NCBI GenBank assembly: GCA_011319805.1
Contig: SJRY01000206.1
Coordinates: 62,001 to 126,000, forward strand
Direction of reading: 5' to 3'
DNA from: Macrocybe gigantea
Lineage: Eukaryota > Basidiomycota > Agaricomycetes > Agaricales > Callistosporiaceae
Length of the DNA: 64,000 nt
Shown here: piece after piece, positions 11,705 through 21,759 of the stretch
Layout of the letters: every line of letters begins with the position of its first letter
Position numbering within the stretch: position 1 is the stretch's first letter
Made by a program: the position numbers and the translations under genes
The notes under the pieces: generated by a model
What the model saw: only the letters and a program-made list of their open reading frames with translations
Databases searched by the model: none
What the model was told of the DNA's origin: nothing

Positions 11705-12602
11705 ACAAGATTGGTCATATGGAAGCTCGTGCGCCATGGAAAAAAATATCGGTGGTTTTTGCATCGGTGGTTGATATCTGATGGGTATTTGATTCGTATG
11801 TACTGTAGCACGATTTATGAGAAGACTTCGATGGAACTTTTAGAGGCTTCCAGTCACAGTCGAACCTAGTCATGCAAGATATGCTGTGGTCCACCAGCCA
11901 GTTCAGGGCAGCGACTCACATCGCTCGGTTCCACTACCCCATCAAACAGCGTCTTTATGCCCTGGCCGGTCCCGGTATGAGGCCCATGCTTAGAGAGTAC
12001 GAGATCTCCCCTCCGACCGGTTGATTCAATGCAGCGCAGCTGTCGCATAACCCTTGTGACTGTCCGCTGACATCCAAAACGCGGGCCTCATCGGGGAACG
12101 ATTCGTCATCCCTGACTTGACCGTCGACGACTGGGTCGAGGCGGTAACAATCCCGCCTTGTGTCACCATATCGGCATCATAGTCCACGACCATGCCTTAC
12201 CACGGTGACCAAGACGATGACGTCCTGGCGGCGATAACAGCGCCGTGGATGGACATGCTCGCCAGGCGAAGCAGCTTGGACGGGGTTATCCCCAAAGCAC
12301 CTTTCCCACATTTGTTCCAAATTCAACGTACGTACTGTAAAGCCGATTCTTGTTGGTCTTCACTGCAATGCCAGTGACGTGACATCAGAACCAACCCGCT
12401 CAGCGTTGATGGGAAATAAGACTGGACACCGAATCCAACGGTGGCAAGACTAGAATGCGACGTGACCGGTAAGAAAAAGCTATACATGCACAATGAATGC
12501 TATCGTCACACTCTTCTGACCTCCTCCTCATTCCAGCCACTCATGATGAGGGGCGGCTTGAGAACGTCGGGAACGGTATCCACGCTACATTATATTGATA
12601 AG
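11705..12602. other. About 900 bp of unexplained sequence
   Basis: Contains a plus-strand stretch reading 'AGLIGERFVIPDLTVDDWVEAV' (about 12082-12147) and an ORF at 12192-12377 that may belong to a decayed gene, but I cannot assign a family or join exons. Confidence 0.35.
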
Positions 12603-14244
12603 TCATTCACCCGTAAAAAAAAATCCGCACCTGTGTTGTAAGAGTTGCATCGCATTCTGCACAAGTTGGTCTGCTTCATCAAGTCGATTTTCGTTGCGCC
12701 CCGCCTCTGCACCTCGAAATTTGGTCAATGCGTCGCGAGCAAATGCTAAAGCTTTTTCCCATTCTCCCGTACTCGGTCTTGGCCTAGCTGCCTCGGAAGC
12801 CCGCTTGAGCGAGCGATCGTAGTATGCTTGCAAACTAAGAATATAACCCTCGAGCAATATATCGAATATCATTTCGCATATTGGCCGCAGGGCGCAAATG
12901 AATGGAAGAGGGTTTTCCATCCGTGAGTGATCTCCGATATCGAAGCCTAGTCTCACGGCTGCAGGATCTCCAGCAGGGTCCCACGCCTGAAGGTGTAAGG
13001 AGTGGTTTTACCATCAAACCGGAAGAACTGAAAAGAGCCACCGTCGGCAAGAACCGCGTAGACTGGCACGGCAAGTTCCTTTCCGACGTTTTTGAAGTTG
13101 CAAGCTGCAAACACCATAATGAGTAGAGAGAGTACAAACGAGAAAGTAAGAGCCGACCGTCGCATGCCGCAATTATTTGGGCAATAGCATCTAAACGCTC
13201 ATTTTGACCGGTGATCTTGAACTTGACTTCCGCCACACACAGCAATAGCGCCGGATGACTTTAAATAATACTCAATCGTGCCACTTGTTGTTTTGGGCCC
13301 CTGCTTCTAATTTCAGTTGGTTCTGGAGAGCGAAGCCAAATAAAGCGACAAGGCGATTGAAGATCTGAGAGCAGGAGGTTGAGTTTATTGCGGTGTTGTG
13401 ATGATTCGACTTGTTCTTACAGGGGACGTAAATCGAGATGTCGCCTCCTCATTGGTATGCTTGTTCAAGGGACCGTACTGTAGCAGCTGTATATCCATGT
13501 CCTCCAATATTGACTTGAACAGCGGCGTGGGGATTCTGGAACGATGGAGCTCAAAGGTTGGTATGAATTCGACTTCTTTATCGGGGTTGAGTTCTACTAA
13601 ACCAGCCATTTCTTGGAAAGTTGGTTTGGAGAAACCTAGTCGCAAGGTGTCTTCTAAGAGGCAGGTTTGAACCCATCTGAAAGGGGCGAAAGATATCAGA
13701 CGAACCTCTTAGGATCTGTCTTAACGCCGATAGAGAGAAACGATGCTCTTCCATTAAATGAAGGACAGCTATTTCCGCTGACCGATCGTCGGAGATATTT
13801 TCTGACAACAATTTGCGGATGGCGTCGCCAGAAAGTTGTTTTTATCACAGCGTCGCTTGTGGCGGCTCATGGCCGTTCCAAGACAAACTGCTATGCCACG
13901 CTCACATGATGCTCCTAGACACAGCGTGCCGCTGTCAGAATCTCTCATCTTGCCCTTGAATGATGCGCCGAATCGCGCACCCAGCTTCGCCATTCAGGTC
14001 TTTCAGTCAATTTTTCGCAAAGGCTCACGTCGATTCTTGCATGGGAGGAATTGTCAAGCGCGGAACGGCGAACCACCATGGCAAGCGATCACGATGGTTT
14101 GTCATACCCGTCTGCACAAGGTAAGGCGCCTAAGTGGAATGCTCGGCGGCGGCACCATGCTCCCTCTAGTCCCCTCTCCTCCGTTCGCCACTCGCTACAC
14201 GCATGGCTGCACAATATGCCTCTAGATCCTGCCTCTTTGCCGCA
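12603..14244 (-). pseudogene. PD-(D/E)XK-like hypothetical protein, disrupted by duplication and indels
   Basis: Read on the minus strand, the pieces form a protein type common in mushroom-forming fungi. The N-terminal helices are 'SAEIAVLHLMEEHRFSLSAL'. After a 51-nt intron come 'GFSKPTFQEMAGLVELNP' and 'FELHRSRIPTPLFKSILEDM'. The core strand carrying Glu-x-Lys is 'AEVKFKITGQNERLDAIAQI', followed by 'ELAVPVYAVLADGGSFQFFR'. The C-terminal helices are 'ALRPICEMIFDILLEGYILS' and 'EWEKALAFARDALTKFRGAE', ending at 12603. The E-x-K strand suggests a restriction-endonuclease-like fold; this is inference. Frames break several times: an A/T-run difference near 13850 ruins the N-terminus, and single-base changes fall near 13230-13320 and 12960-12990. 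Only this copy has the C-terminal third. Confidence 0.6.
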
Positions 14245-15568
14245 GATATCGAAGCCTAGTCTCACGGCTGCAAGGATCTCCAGGCAGGGTCCCACGCCTG
14301 AAGGTGTAAGGAGTGGTTTTACCATCAAACCGGAAGAACTGAAAAGAGCTGAAAAGGCAAGCCACCGCGTAGACTGCATAGACTGGCACGGCAAGTTCCT
14401 TTCCGACGTTTTTGAAGTTGCAAGCTGCAAACACCATAATGAGTAGAGAGAGTACAAACGAGAAAGTAAGAGCCGACCGTCGCATGCCGCAATTATTTGG
14501 GCAATAGCATCTAAACGCTCATTTTGACCGGTGATCTTGAACTTGACTTCCGCCACAAGCACAGCAATAGCGCCGATGACTTGAAATAATACTCAATCGT
14601 GCCACTTGTTGTTTTGGGCCCCTGAATTCTAATTTCAGGTTGGTTCTGGAGAGCGAAGCCAAATAAGCGACAAGGCGATTGAAGATCTGAGAGCAGGAGG
14701 TTGAGTTTATTGCGGTGTTGTGATGATTGACTTGTTCTTACAGGGACGTAAATCGAGATGTCGCCTCCTCATTGGTATGCTTGTTCAAGGGACCGTACTG
14801 TAGCAGCTGTATATCCATGTCCTCCAATATTGACTTGAACAGCGGCGTGGGGATTCTGGAACGATGGAGCTCAAAGGTTGGTATGAATTCGACTTCTTTA
14901 TCGGGGTTGAGTTCTACTAAACCAGCCATTTCTTGGAAAGTTGGTTTGGAGAAACCTAGTCGCAAGGTGTCTTCTAAGAGGCAGGTTTGAACCCATCTGA
15001 AAGGGGCGAAAGATATCAGACGAACCTCTTAGGATCTGTCTTAACGCCGATAGAGAGAAACGATGCTCTTCCATTAAATGAAGGACAGCTATTTCCGCTG
15101 ACCGATCGTCGGAGATATTTTCTGACAACAATTTGCGGATGGCGTCGCCAGAAAGTTGTTTTTCATCACAGCGTCGCTTGTGGCGGCTCATGGCCGTTCC
15201 AAGACAAACTGCTATGCCACGCTCACATGATGCTCCTAGACACAGCGTGCCGCGTGTTCAGAATCTCTCATCTTGCCCTTGAATGATGCGCCGAATCGCG
15301 CACCCAGCTTCGCCATTCAGGTCTTTCAGTCAATTTTTCGCAAAGGCTCACGTCGATTCTTGCATGGGAGGAATTGTCAAGCGCGGAACGGCGAACCACC
15401 ATGGCAAGCGATCACGATGGTTTGTCATACCCGTCTGCACAAGGTAAGGCGCCTAAGTGGAATGCTCGGCGGCGGCACCATGCTCCCTCTAGTCCCCTCT
15501 CCTCCGTTCGCCACTCGCTACACGCATGGCTGCACAATATGCCTCTAGATCCTGCCTCTTTGCCGCAG
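12936..15568. repeat. Direct tandem duplication of a 1.3-kb unit
   Basis: Copy A is 12936-14244 and copy B 14245-15568; both begin 'gatatcgaagcctag' and end 'gcctctttgccgca'. Most of the unit is identical. The differences cluster at about 12960-13050/14270-14370 and 13250-13430/14560-14750 and are nearly all small insertions or deletions rather than substitutions. Either a very recent tandem duplication or a false duplication at a poorly polished join. Confidence 0.9.
14245..15568 (-). pseudogene. Second, partial copy of the PD-(D/E)XK-like gene
   Basis: Repeats the N-terminal and middle parts of the gene to its left but lacks the C-terminal helices, because the duplication ends inside the gene. 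Here the N-terminal frame is intact (MSRHKRRCDEKQLSGDAIRK..., from 15191) and the middle reads well up to 'GTIEYYFKSS', where a C present in the other copy is missing. The beginning of the downstream part has extra bases near 14272, 14285 and 14350-14380. It cannot encode a full protein as assembled. Confidence 0.6.
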
Positions 15569-15951
15569 CCCCATGTGGCGCATACGTGATGTACCTCGTC
15601 GGACACGCGCCGCTCCATGAGGGCACGTAGCATCATCGCGTGCGTCGAGCGCTGCTAATCGTGCTCTGCCCGCCACTGCACCGCAGCTGCCGTGCGACGC
15701 GAGCAAGAGTGGGGCAGTGATTTCGTTTGTGCAGCTGCCAGCGGCTGACAGCCTGCTTGATGATGAAAGAGAAAGCAAGGCCGCAGCGCACTGGGATTGC
15801 TCAGTGCTGATCCGCCAGCAGCTCAAGCAGGTCGTTGTTCATGTCCTTCGCCTTATTCCTGCACCACGCCACACAACAAAGTCATTTTTCACGCTTCTCT
15901 TCTTAACCACACTGATATCCCGACACGATCGTGCGTCGAATATCATAAATT
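15569..15951. other. Spacer, no supportable gene
   Basis: Holds overlapping short frames rich in Ala, Arg and Ser on the minus strand and one on the plus strand. None has a recognisable motif. Part is expected to be the 3' region of the HNH gene. Confidence 0.4.
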
Positions 15952-17259
15952 CTATTCTACGGTGATACGAGGAAGTGAGAATGACTCTGCGAATGTGGCA
16001 ATCAGCGCACTAATATCGGAATATCCCTCATTATTGAGTTGTCTACGAGCAAATGGATCTCTCCAGATGTCGTCCACATACTCAGCAGCGCCAGAAGCAT
16101 GGAATACCTTGGCAAACGCAGCGTGAATGGCTAATAACTGTGCATCTGGAGGCTCAATCGGTGGCTTGCTGTTTGAATGATCAACAAAGGTGACAACTCG
16201 GTCTCGAACTACATTCTTATGTCTTGTGTTCACCAGGTACGTGTCAGGATCACCCTTCAGCAAGAGGATCAGCGCTAGCAAAGATTAGCTTGGAAGTGAA
16301 TCATCACCGTTGGCGTGAACCATAAACCAAACTCGCCGAAGAGAGTGTGGAGATCATTTCGAAGTATCATTGCATTTCTTGGCATGTTGATTCCTGATCG
16401 ACACAAGAGCCTAATGTCCATGCCTGTCCAGGCACGTAGCATATCCCAGGTCACAGCTGCGTTGACCTATTACCAAGATCAGTCACGAAAAGGACATAAT
16501 ACCGGTGAAAGACACTCACAGATTGATCTCTACGTTGCTCATCAAAATCATTTAATGCAAACGGCACAATGTATGTTGCTTCTGTTGCGCTCACATCCAC
16601 CACGCCGTCTGCAAACTGGCGATATCTGGTTGACAGATCCCGTGAAATTGCGCACTTGTAATCCTCACGAGCATATAGCTGACAAAGTCTGCCTGAGAAT
16701 GGATTTTTTTCTGGACTGGAAGCGGATCACCAGGTTAGAAAGAGCGTGCTGGTCTCCTCGGCTCGCCATGTCAATCAAGGCTGCAGTGTCGTCAGGATCC
16801 GGAGTCTGCGGTGGAGATGGTTCAACAGTTCGGATCTTGGATGTAGCACTAACTAAGTGCGCCAAAATGCATTTGACGTTGAATATATTTGAGACAAGTT
16901 GGACACGTACTTGGGAAAATCATGCCATCTAACCAGGCCTGAGCAAGCTTGGCCAGCTGTGTGATCTTCTCCGCTTTTGAAAAGCCTTTTGTTTCCTCAA
17001 GGATGCAGCGTGCAACATACAGCTTCCCTTCCGGTGCCGGAGCGTAGTCAATCAGAGCCTGTATGACCGCAGACGCTTGAAGATTGCTTGTTGTACACTT
17101 TGCATCTCCAAGGAGTGTCAGTTGGTCTTGGGCATCTCGAATCACGACATCTGGATGTAATTCTTCATCGCTGTCTGTAAGAGGGCTGAGATCGCCATCG
17201 TCGCTTTGGAGAGCCATGGTGGTGTAGACGGATGGCGATTGATTATGAGAAATGCCCAT
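15952..17259 (-). CDS. HNH_2-type nuclease domain protein with His-to-Tyr change
   Basis: Fungal protein with a C-terminal HNH nuclease-like domain. It starts at ATG 17259 (alternatively 17217). The acidic N-terminus reads 'GDLSPLTDSDEELHPD', followed by a helical region ('AEKITQLAKLAQAWLDG'). Introns near 16857-16915, 16690-16745, 16455-16520 and a 53-nt one near 16255-16310 join all exons without frame loss. The domain reads 'LYAREDYKCAISRDLS', 'TEATYIVPFALNDFDE', 'NAMILRNDLHTLFGEFGLWF', then 'GDPDTYLVNTRHK'. In the family the second block is normally A-H-I-x-P-F; here it is T-Y-I-V-P-F, so the first metal-finger His is Tyr while the Asn and last His remain. It ends with 'AAEYVDDIWRD' and about 30 residues more. 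Nuclease activity is therefore doubtful. Confidence 0.75.
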
Positions 17260-17392
17260 GTTAGTTTTCTTTTTCCCACATTGTTTTGCACCCGCTCCTC
17301 CTCAATCAACGCCTCCTGCGAGCATATTGTAGGAGAACATGATGTACTTGAGCCTGTGTCTCTAACATAACGGGGTCTTTGCCCTTTGATGT

Positions 17393-18155
17393 TGCTTTGA
17401 TGCTCATATACAGACCTGCGACTTCCAGGACAAGGCAGCCATTGCCTTCACTTTCCTGAGTTACGTGGCACCGAACCGAGTTCGTTGGATGAGCGATAAT
17501 GCCATAGTCTTCATCACGTTCGGAAGTATGTAAGTTCTTTTCCATACAATAACTGGGAGGAAGTTCCCTCAACTCTTAGCGAATGACGTGAACAACTCGT
17601 ACACGGCACAGCGCTGTACGAGCCGGACTCGTACTTCTCCACTGTGGATCGACTGGTACGCGGCAGGAGCACGAAATTTCGTGTTCAACGACGTTGTGCC
17701 GTTGGACAGGCGCAAATCGGTGTCGTAGTCGGTCCGGTTTTCCAAGCTAAGCTCGCAGTCGGTCCACCACTTGCTCAATGCCCTCGGTCATGCTCGCCGT
17801 CAAAGCCAGTTCATCCTGCGCGTCCAAGAGGATATCAACTTGAATCTGGCGTTCGATACAAGTACGTGTTTGGCTTATTTCCATGCTGCGATTGGCAGTA
17901 TTAAAACTCTGAACTTTGGTTGTCAGCAATGCGCAAACACCCTGTTCCAGGCTTTCATGGTCCGCTATCGTTCATTCGGCTTTTATGACGCCGACCGAGT
18001 GCTGTAATTCATATACCTCGCGAATCAGCTGTGCGATCGAGCCAACAGATCTTGTCTGCTTGGCTGATGTTTCAAGAAAAAAAGAATACCGGCGGTTTTG
18101 TTCTCGGTGGTTGATATCTAATAAACAGCATTCGATTCGTAAGTAGCACGATTTA
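17393..18155 (+). pseudogene. SGNH/GDSL hydrolase copy 2, 5'-truncated fragment
   Basis: Begins inside the family region equivalent to 10830 of copy 1 ('FLSYVAPNRVRWMSDNAIVF') with no trace of the signal peptide or GDS block. It continues with damaged versions of 'NDVNNSY' (a shortened stretch follows), 'YAAGARNFVFNDVVPLDR', 'KLAVGPP', 'DINLNLAFDT', 'TLFQAFMVRYRSFGF' and 'SCAIEPTDLVCLADVS'. The last exon with the Asp-His pair is deleted; instead the sequence resumes in the 3' flank also seen after copy 1 ('cggtggttgatatct'). Clearly a relic, closest to copy 1. Confidence 0.8.
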
Positions 18156-18242
18156 CGCTCTGCTACAACACAACGGCATCCTCGTTGACTGATCTCATCT
18201 ATACCGTCATAACCATCAGCTCCGTGAAAGATCAGCAAACCT

Positions 18243-19641
18243 CTACAAAATCGCGGACAGTTCTACTAGTAAATGTTTAGCCCAACGCCGATCTGCTCGC
18301 CACGCAGGGTGCAGTCCATCCTTCCAAACGTCTGAAATTGTGTTCGACCGCGTGAGCATTCCATCCAGGGGACTGACGACATGATCATTTTCTCACATGA
18401 AGAAGCGGGACCAAGGCAAGACGGGTGAGCCGCTTCGATGGCGCAGCTAGTTCTCTGAGCATATGCATTGCAAAATTTATCCGGCGTTGCGAAGCCGAGC
18501 GTCTTATAATGGTCCATAATCGTGGTGAAAAGCGTATCTGCACTCCACACGGGCGTTTAGCAAAACGGTAGAGTTGGCTTATGATGGTACACTCACGGGT
18601 ATCGAACACTAGGCACTTCAGGGTGATGTCCCGCTTGGACGCGCAGTACTTCTTTGCCTTGACTCTCAATAGCCGGTTGAACTCATTGATGCTACTCTAA
18701 TCAGCGGCAAAAGAGTAATCGTGGAGGCATGGCTCGCGTCTGCGGACAGGACTACGTACTGCGAGTTTAGCTTGTAACACAGGGCCTTGAGATGCGCCCG
18801 CCTGAGCCCTGTCAAACGGCACGACATTGTTGAAGACAAAGTGCCGGGCTCCCGCGGCGTACAGTCGCTCGACAGTGGAGAAGTACGAAGTCAAGTCTTT
18901 ATCGTACAGGGCTGTTCCGTTGCCGGCCGTGTTCTTGTAGGACCTGTTCACATCATTGGCTGAGGACCGGTCATGTCAGCACGCGCAGCAGCTCAACGAT
19001 TCGGGCATAGAAGCTCAACTCCCAAACGCGATCACGAAAATGGCGTTGTTGGCGTTCCAGGGGACCTGCTTTTTGTTAGGCGCAACGAACTTCAAGAAAG
19101 ACGTGGTTTGGCTTCTAAAATCGGGAGTGGAGGGAGAGATGATGCTCGCATCGGACGTAGCACCTCCGACGGCGAGCTGAGTCGCAGAAATTGGAATACT
19201 TTCAATGGAGAATGAACGATGTGAATAGGATGCATACATCGATGAGTTGAGTGTGCTTGACTAATGTGTTCAATTGGAGCGCCCAATTGGGACCGGCGGA
19301 TGTGCAGCGATGGGGATATGTCCCGAGCGGATTTCCTGAGCCCGTCCATCCGTTCGTGGCTGGTGTGGTAAGCTCAAATGAGGAGGACCATATTATATGA
19401 CATACTAAAGCTATAGCAGTACCGATGCGAGTCAGTCACGTCAGAGCCAAGATCTATGATGCTTGAAGGCACCTATCTCCACTGCACGCTATCTGTGAAC
19501 GACCACAATTCACCAGAAGGCATCGTACACTTACAACGCAAAGATAAACCTAGCTCTGTCGACGATGGATACCGGACTCGGAGCAGGCTCGCTTCCAAAT
19601 AGCAAAGACAACAGAGAGATTATTTTGAAGAATGACTGCAT
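18243..19641 (-). CDS. SGNH/GDSL hydrolase copy 3 (CE16-like esterase), intact
   Basis: Secreted esterase of the SGNH fold. It starts at ATG 19641-19639 with a signal peptide (MQSFFKIISLLSLLFGSEPA). Exon 1 ends at 19535 (..RFIFA), a 9-nt exon at 19473-19481 and a 5-nt exon at 19406-19410 spell FGDSFT, and the next exon from 19359 reads 'TNGWTGSGNPLGTYPHRC'. Then 'AGPNWALQLNTLVKHTQLID', 'LAVGGATSDASIISPSTPDF', 'NDVNRSYKNTAGNGTALYDK', 'YAAGARHFVFNNVVPFDRAQ', 'SINEFNRLLRVKAKKYCASK' and the last exon 'DVWKDGLHPAWRAD' with the catalytic Asp-His pair, ending at TAG 18245-18243. All introns are 45-65 nt and in phase. Motif order GDS, SGA, N-D (GNG) and DxxH fits carbohydrate esterase family 16; substrate is inferred. 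Nearest relative is copy 4. Confidence 0.85.
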
Positions 19642-20366
19642 CGCCGTTCGTGTCCGATGGAAAGTATTGCGAATAGTTGGTGCCCGTTTTAATCGAAAAG
19701 GATGCAGGGAGTTTCCCTGCGTCCGCTTGCAATGGAATCCGTGACGGGACGAAAAACTAGCTTCCGAGCAAGGTGGTAAATGGAATACAACACTTCCAAG
19801 ATGACCGCCATGTTCTAGCTGACTGAATATTCAGATTTAGGGTGTGTCGGTGACGTTTCTCTTCGATTTTGCACTTCGGCTTTACAGTAACGAGCTAGCC
19901 AGTCATAGAAATCACGGTTCAGTCATTGCCTGGATTAGGCGAGGCCGTTCGACGTGTCGTGTCGTCCATAAATTAACTGTTCCAATGCCATTTCGGACGC
20001 CACGTGTGTAAAGGCAACCGTTGTACTCATCAGACTTCCATATCGCTATGAATGGAGTGGATCTATGGGTCAAACATGTCATACTACGGGCCGAATTTCA
20101 TGCGATTGATATTACATTACTGCTTTGACGTGTTCCGATCTTAATTCCAAGATTGCATATAATGCTCAGCGACGCTTCTTTCGTGATTTAAAAAAAAGAA
20201 ATTATTGTTCATTGACTGCCGTGAAAAATGGCGACCGTGGAAGACTGCGATCTCAGAATGATGACCTAACATTTCATTTCATCAAGAATCAAGCTCTTTC
20301 TTATTTCCTTCAACGTTATCATAGATAAGTCCCTCCATCGCCGCAGCGGCATGAGGTAGAACAAGC
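19642..20366. other. Spacer between copies 3 and 4, no supportable gene
   Basis: About 720 bp holding the promoter of copy 3 and the 3' region of copy 4. The only plus-strand frame (20125-20328) has no motif. Confidence 0.45.
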
Positions 20367-21759
20367 CTAGGGCAGTGCAGATAGCTGGGTGAGTAGACCC
20401 TGAGCCCAAAGGCGATCTGCGGCCCAGGCAGGATGGAGCCCATCCTTCCAAACATCTGAGATGACTGATGTGAGTATACGCGCTGAAGGTTCGATAAAAA
20501 TTGATATGACTTACACACAGACACCGGACCCAAGCAGGATGGATCAGCAGCCTCCACGGAACAGCTACTTCGTCCGGCATATGCGTTACAAAATCCATCG
20601 GGAGTCATGAAACCAAACGACTGATAGTTGTCCATGATGTTGGCGAACACGACATCTGCATATTGTCAACGACGATGGAAGAACGGTGCAAAAAAGTGTG
20701 AGTTCGAAACACGTACGCGTGTCAAAGACCAAACATTTGACATCGCTCTTGGATGCGCAGTATGATGTAGCTTTGATGGTCAGCAAGCGGTTGAACTCCA
20801 CAATACTACCCTGCGCGCGAGGTAGCGAAGGTAAGCGGAATTCGCTGGATAGTTCCTCGACCCACCGCAAGCTTAGCCTGGAGAGTTGGACCTTGTGAAA
20901 CGCCCGCCTGGGCTCTGTCAAATGGCACGACGTTGTTAAAGACGAATTGCCTAGCTCCGGCAGCGTATAGCCTCTCGACGGTGCTGAAATATGAGTTTAG
21001 GTCTCGGTCGTACAAGTCGGTGCCATTGCCGGCCGTGTTCTTGAAGGAGTTGTTCACGTCATTGGCTGTGGATCGTCAGTCTCCATGTGATACTTCAAAC
21101 CAGATATCCAATGAACATAATACTCACTGCCAAAGGCGACGAGAAATATGGCATTGTCACGATTCCAGGGAACCTTCTGCGGGTTTGGGACGATGAAGTT
21201 CAAGAAGGACGTGGTCTGACTCCTGAAATCAGGTGGTGACGCGAAGACAATGCTTTGGTCCGAAGTTGCACCGCTGACTGCCAGCTAGATGGGAAAATCA
21301 GCATGGCTCGATGAATTATTGAACTGAATATGTACATACATCGATAAGCGTCGTACGATTGACCAGTGAATTTAATTGGCGGGCCCAATTAGGTCCTGCC
21401 GTCGAGCACCATTGGCCGAATGACCCTAGAGGATCTCCTTGTCCATTCCATCCTTCGGTAGCTAATTGGATTGTACATGCACTCAGAAGAAATGGAACAG
21501 AAGGATGGATTTGTCACGCACTATAGCTACATGTCAGTTCATAGCTTCGTCAGTAAAGCGCTTGTGGACATTTGGGCTTAAAATCGTACCTGTCTCCACT
21601 ATATGCATGTTCTCCGTCAAACACAAAAGAACATAACTAGAGGAAACGAGTGGCGTACAAGGCGAAAAGAAATTGCGCTCTGTCGAGGATAGAACCGAAA
21701 GCAAGCTGACCTCCAGATAGGAAAGCCAACACCGAGACTAACTTGGAGAAGGGATACAT
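20367..21759 (-). CDS. SGNH/GDSL hydrolase copy 4 (CE16-like esterase), intact
   Basis: Paralogue of copy 3 in the same orientation. It starts at ATG 21759-21757 with a signal peptide (MYPFSKLVSVLAFLSGGQLA). Exon 1 ends at 21659, the 9-nt exon is 21590-21598 and the 5-nt exon 21522-21526, together giving FGDSYT; the next exon reads 'TEGWNGQGDPLGSFGQWC'. Later blocks are 'AGPNWARQLNSLVNRTTLID', 'LAVSGATSDQSIVFASPPDF', 'VPWNRDNAIFLVAFG', 'NDVNNSFKNTAGNGTDLYDR', 'YAAGARQFVFNNVVPFDRAQ', 'SIVEFNRLLTIKATSYCASK' and the last exon 'KDGLHPAWAAD', ending at TAG 20369-20367. Reading frame is continuous through eight or so short introns. Expected role: extracellular deacetylation of polysaccharide fragments. 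Confidence 0.85.

Noticed and set aside
16250..16320. Apparent frameshift near the end of the HNH gene
   Set aside because: A 53-nt GT..AG intron joins 'LWFTPT' to 'GDPDTYLV' cleanly.
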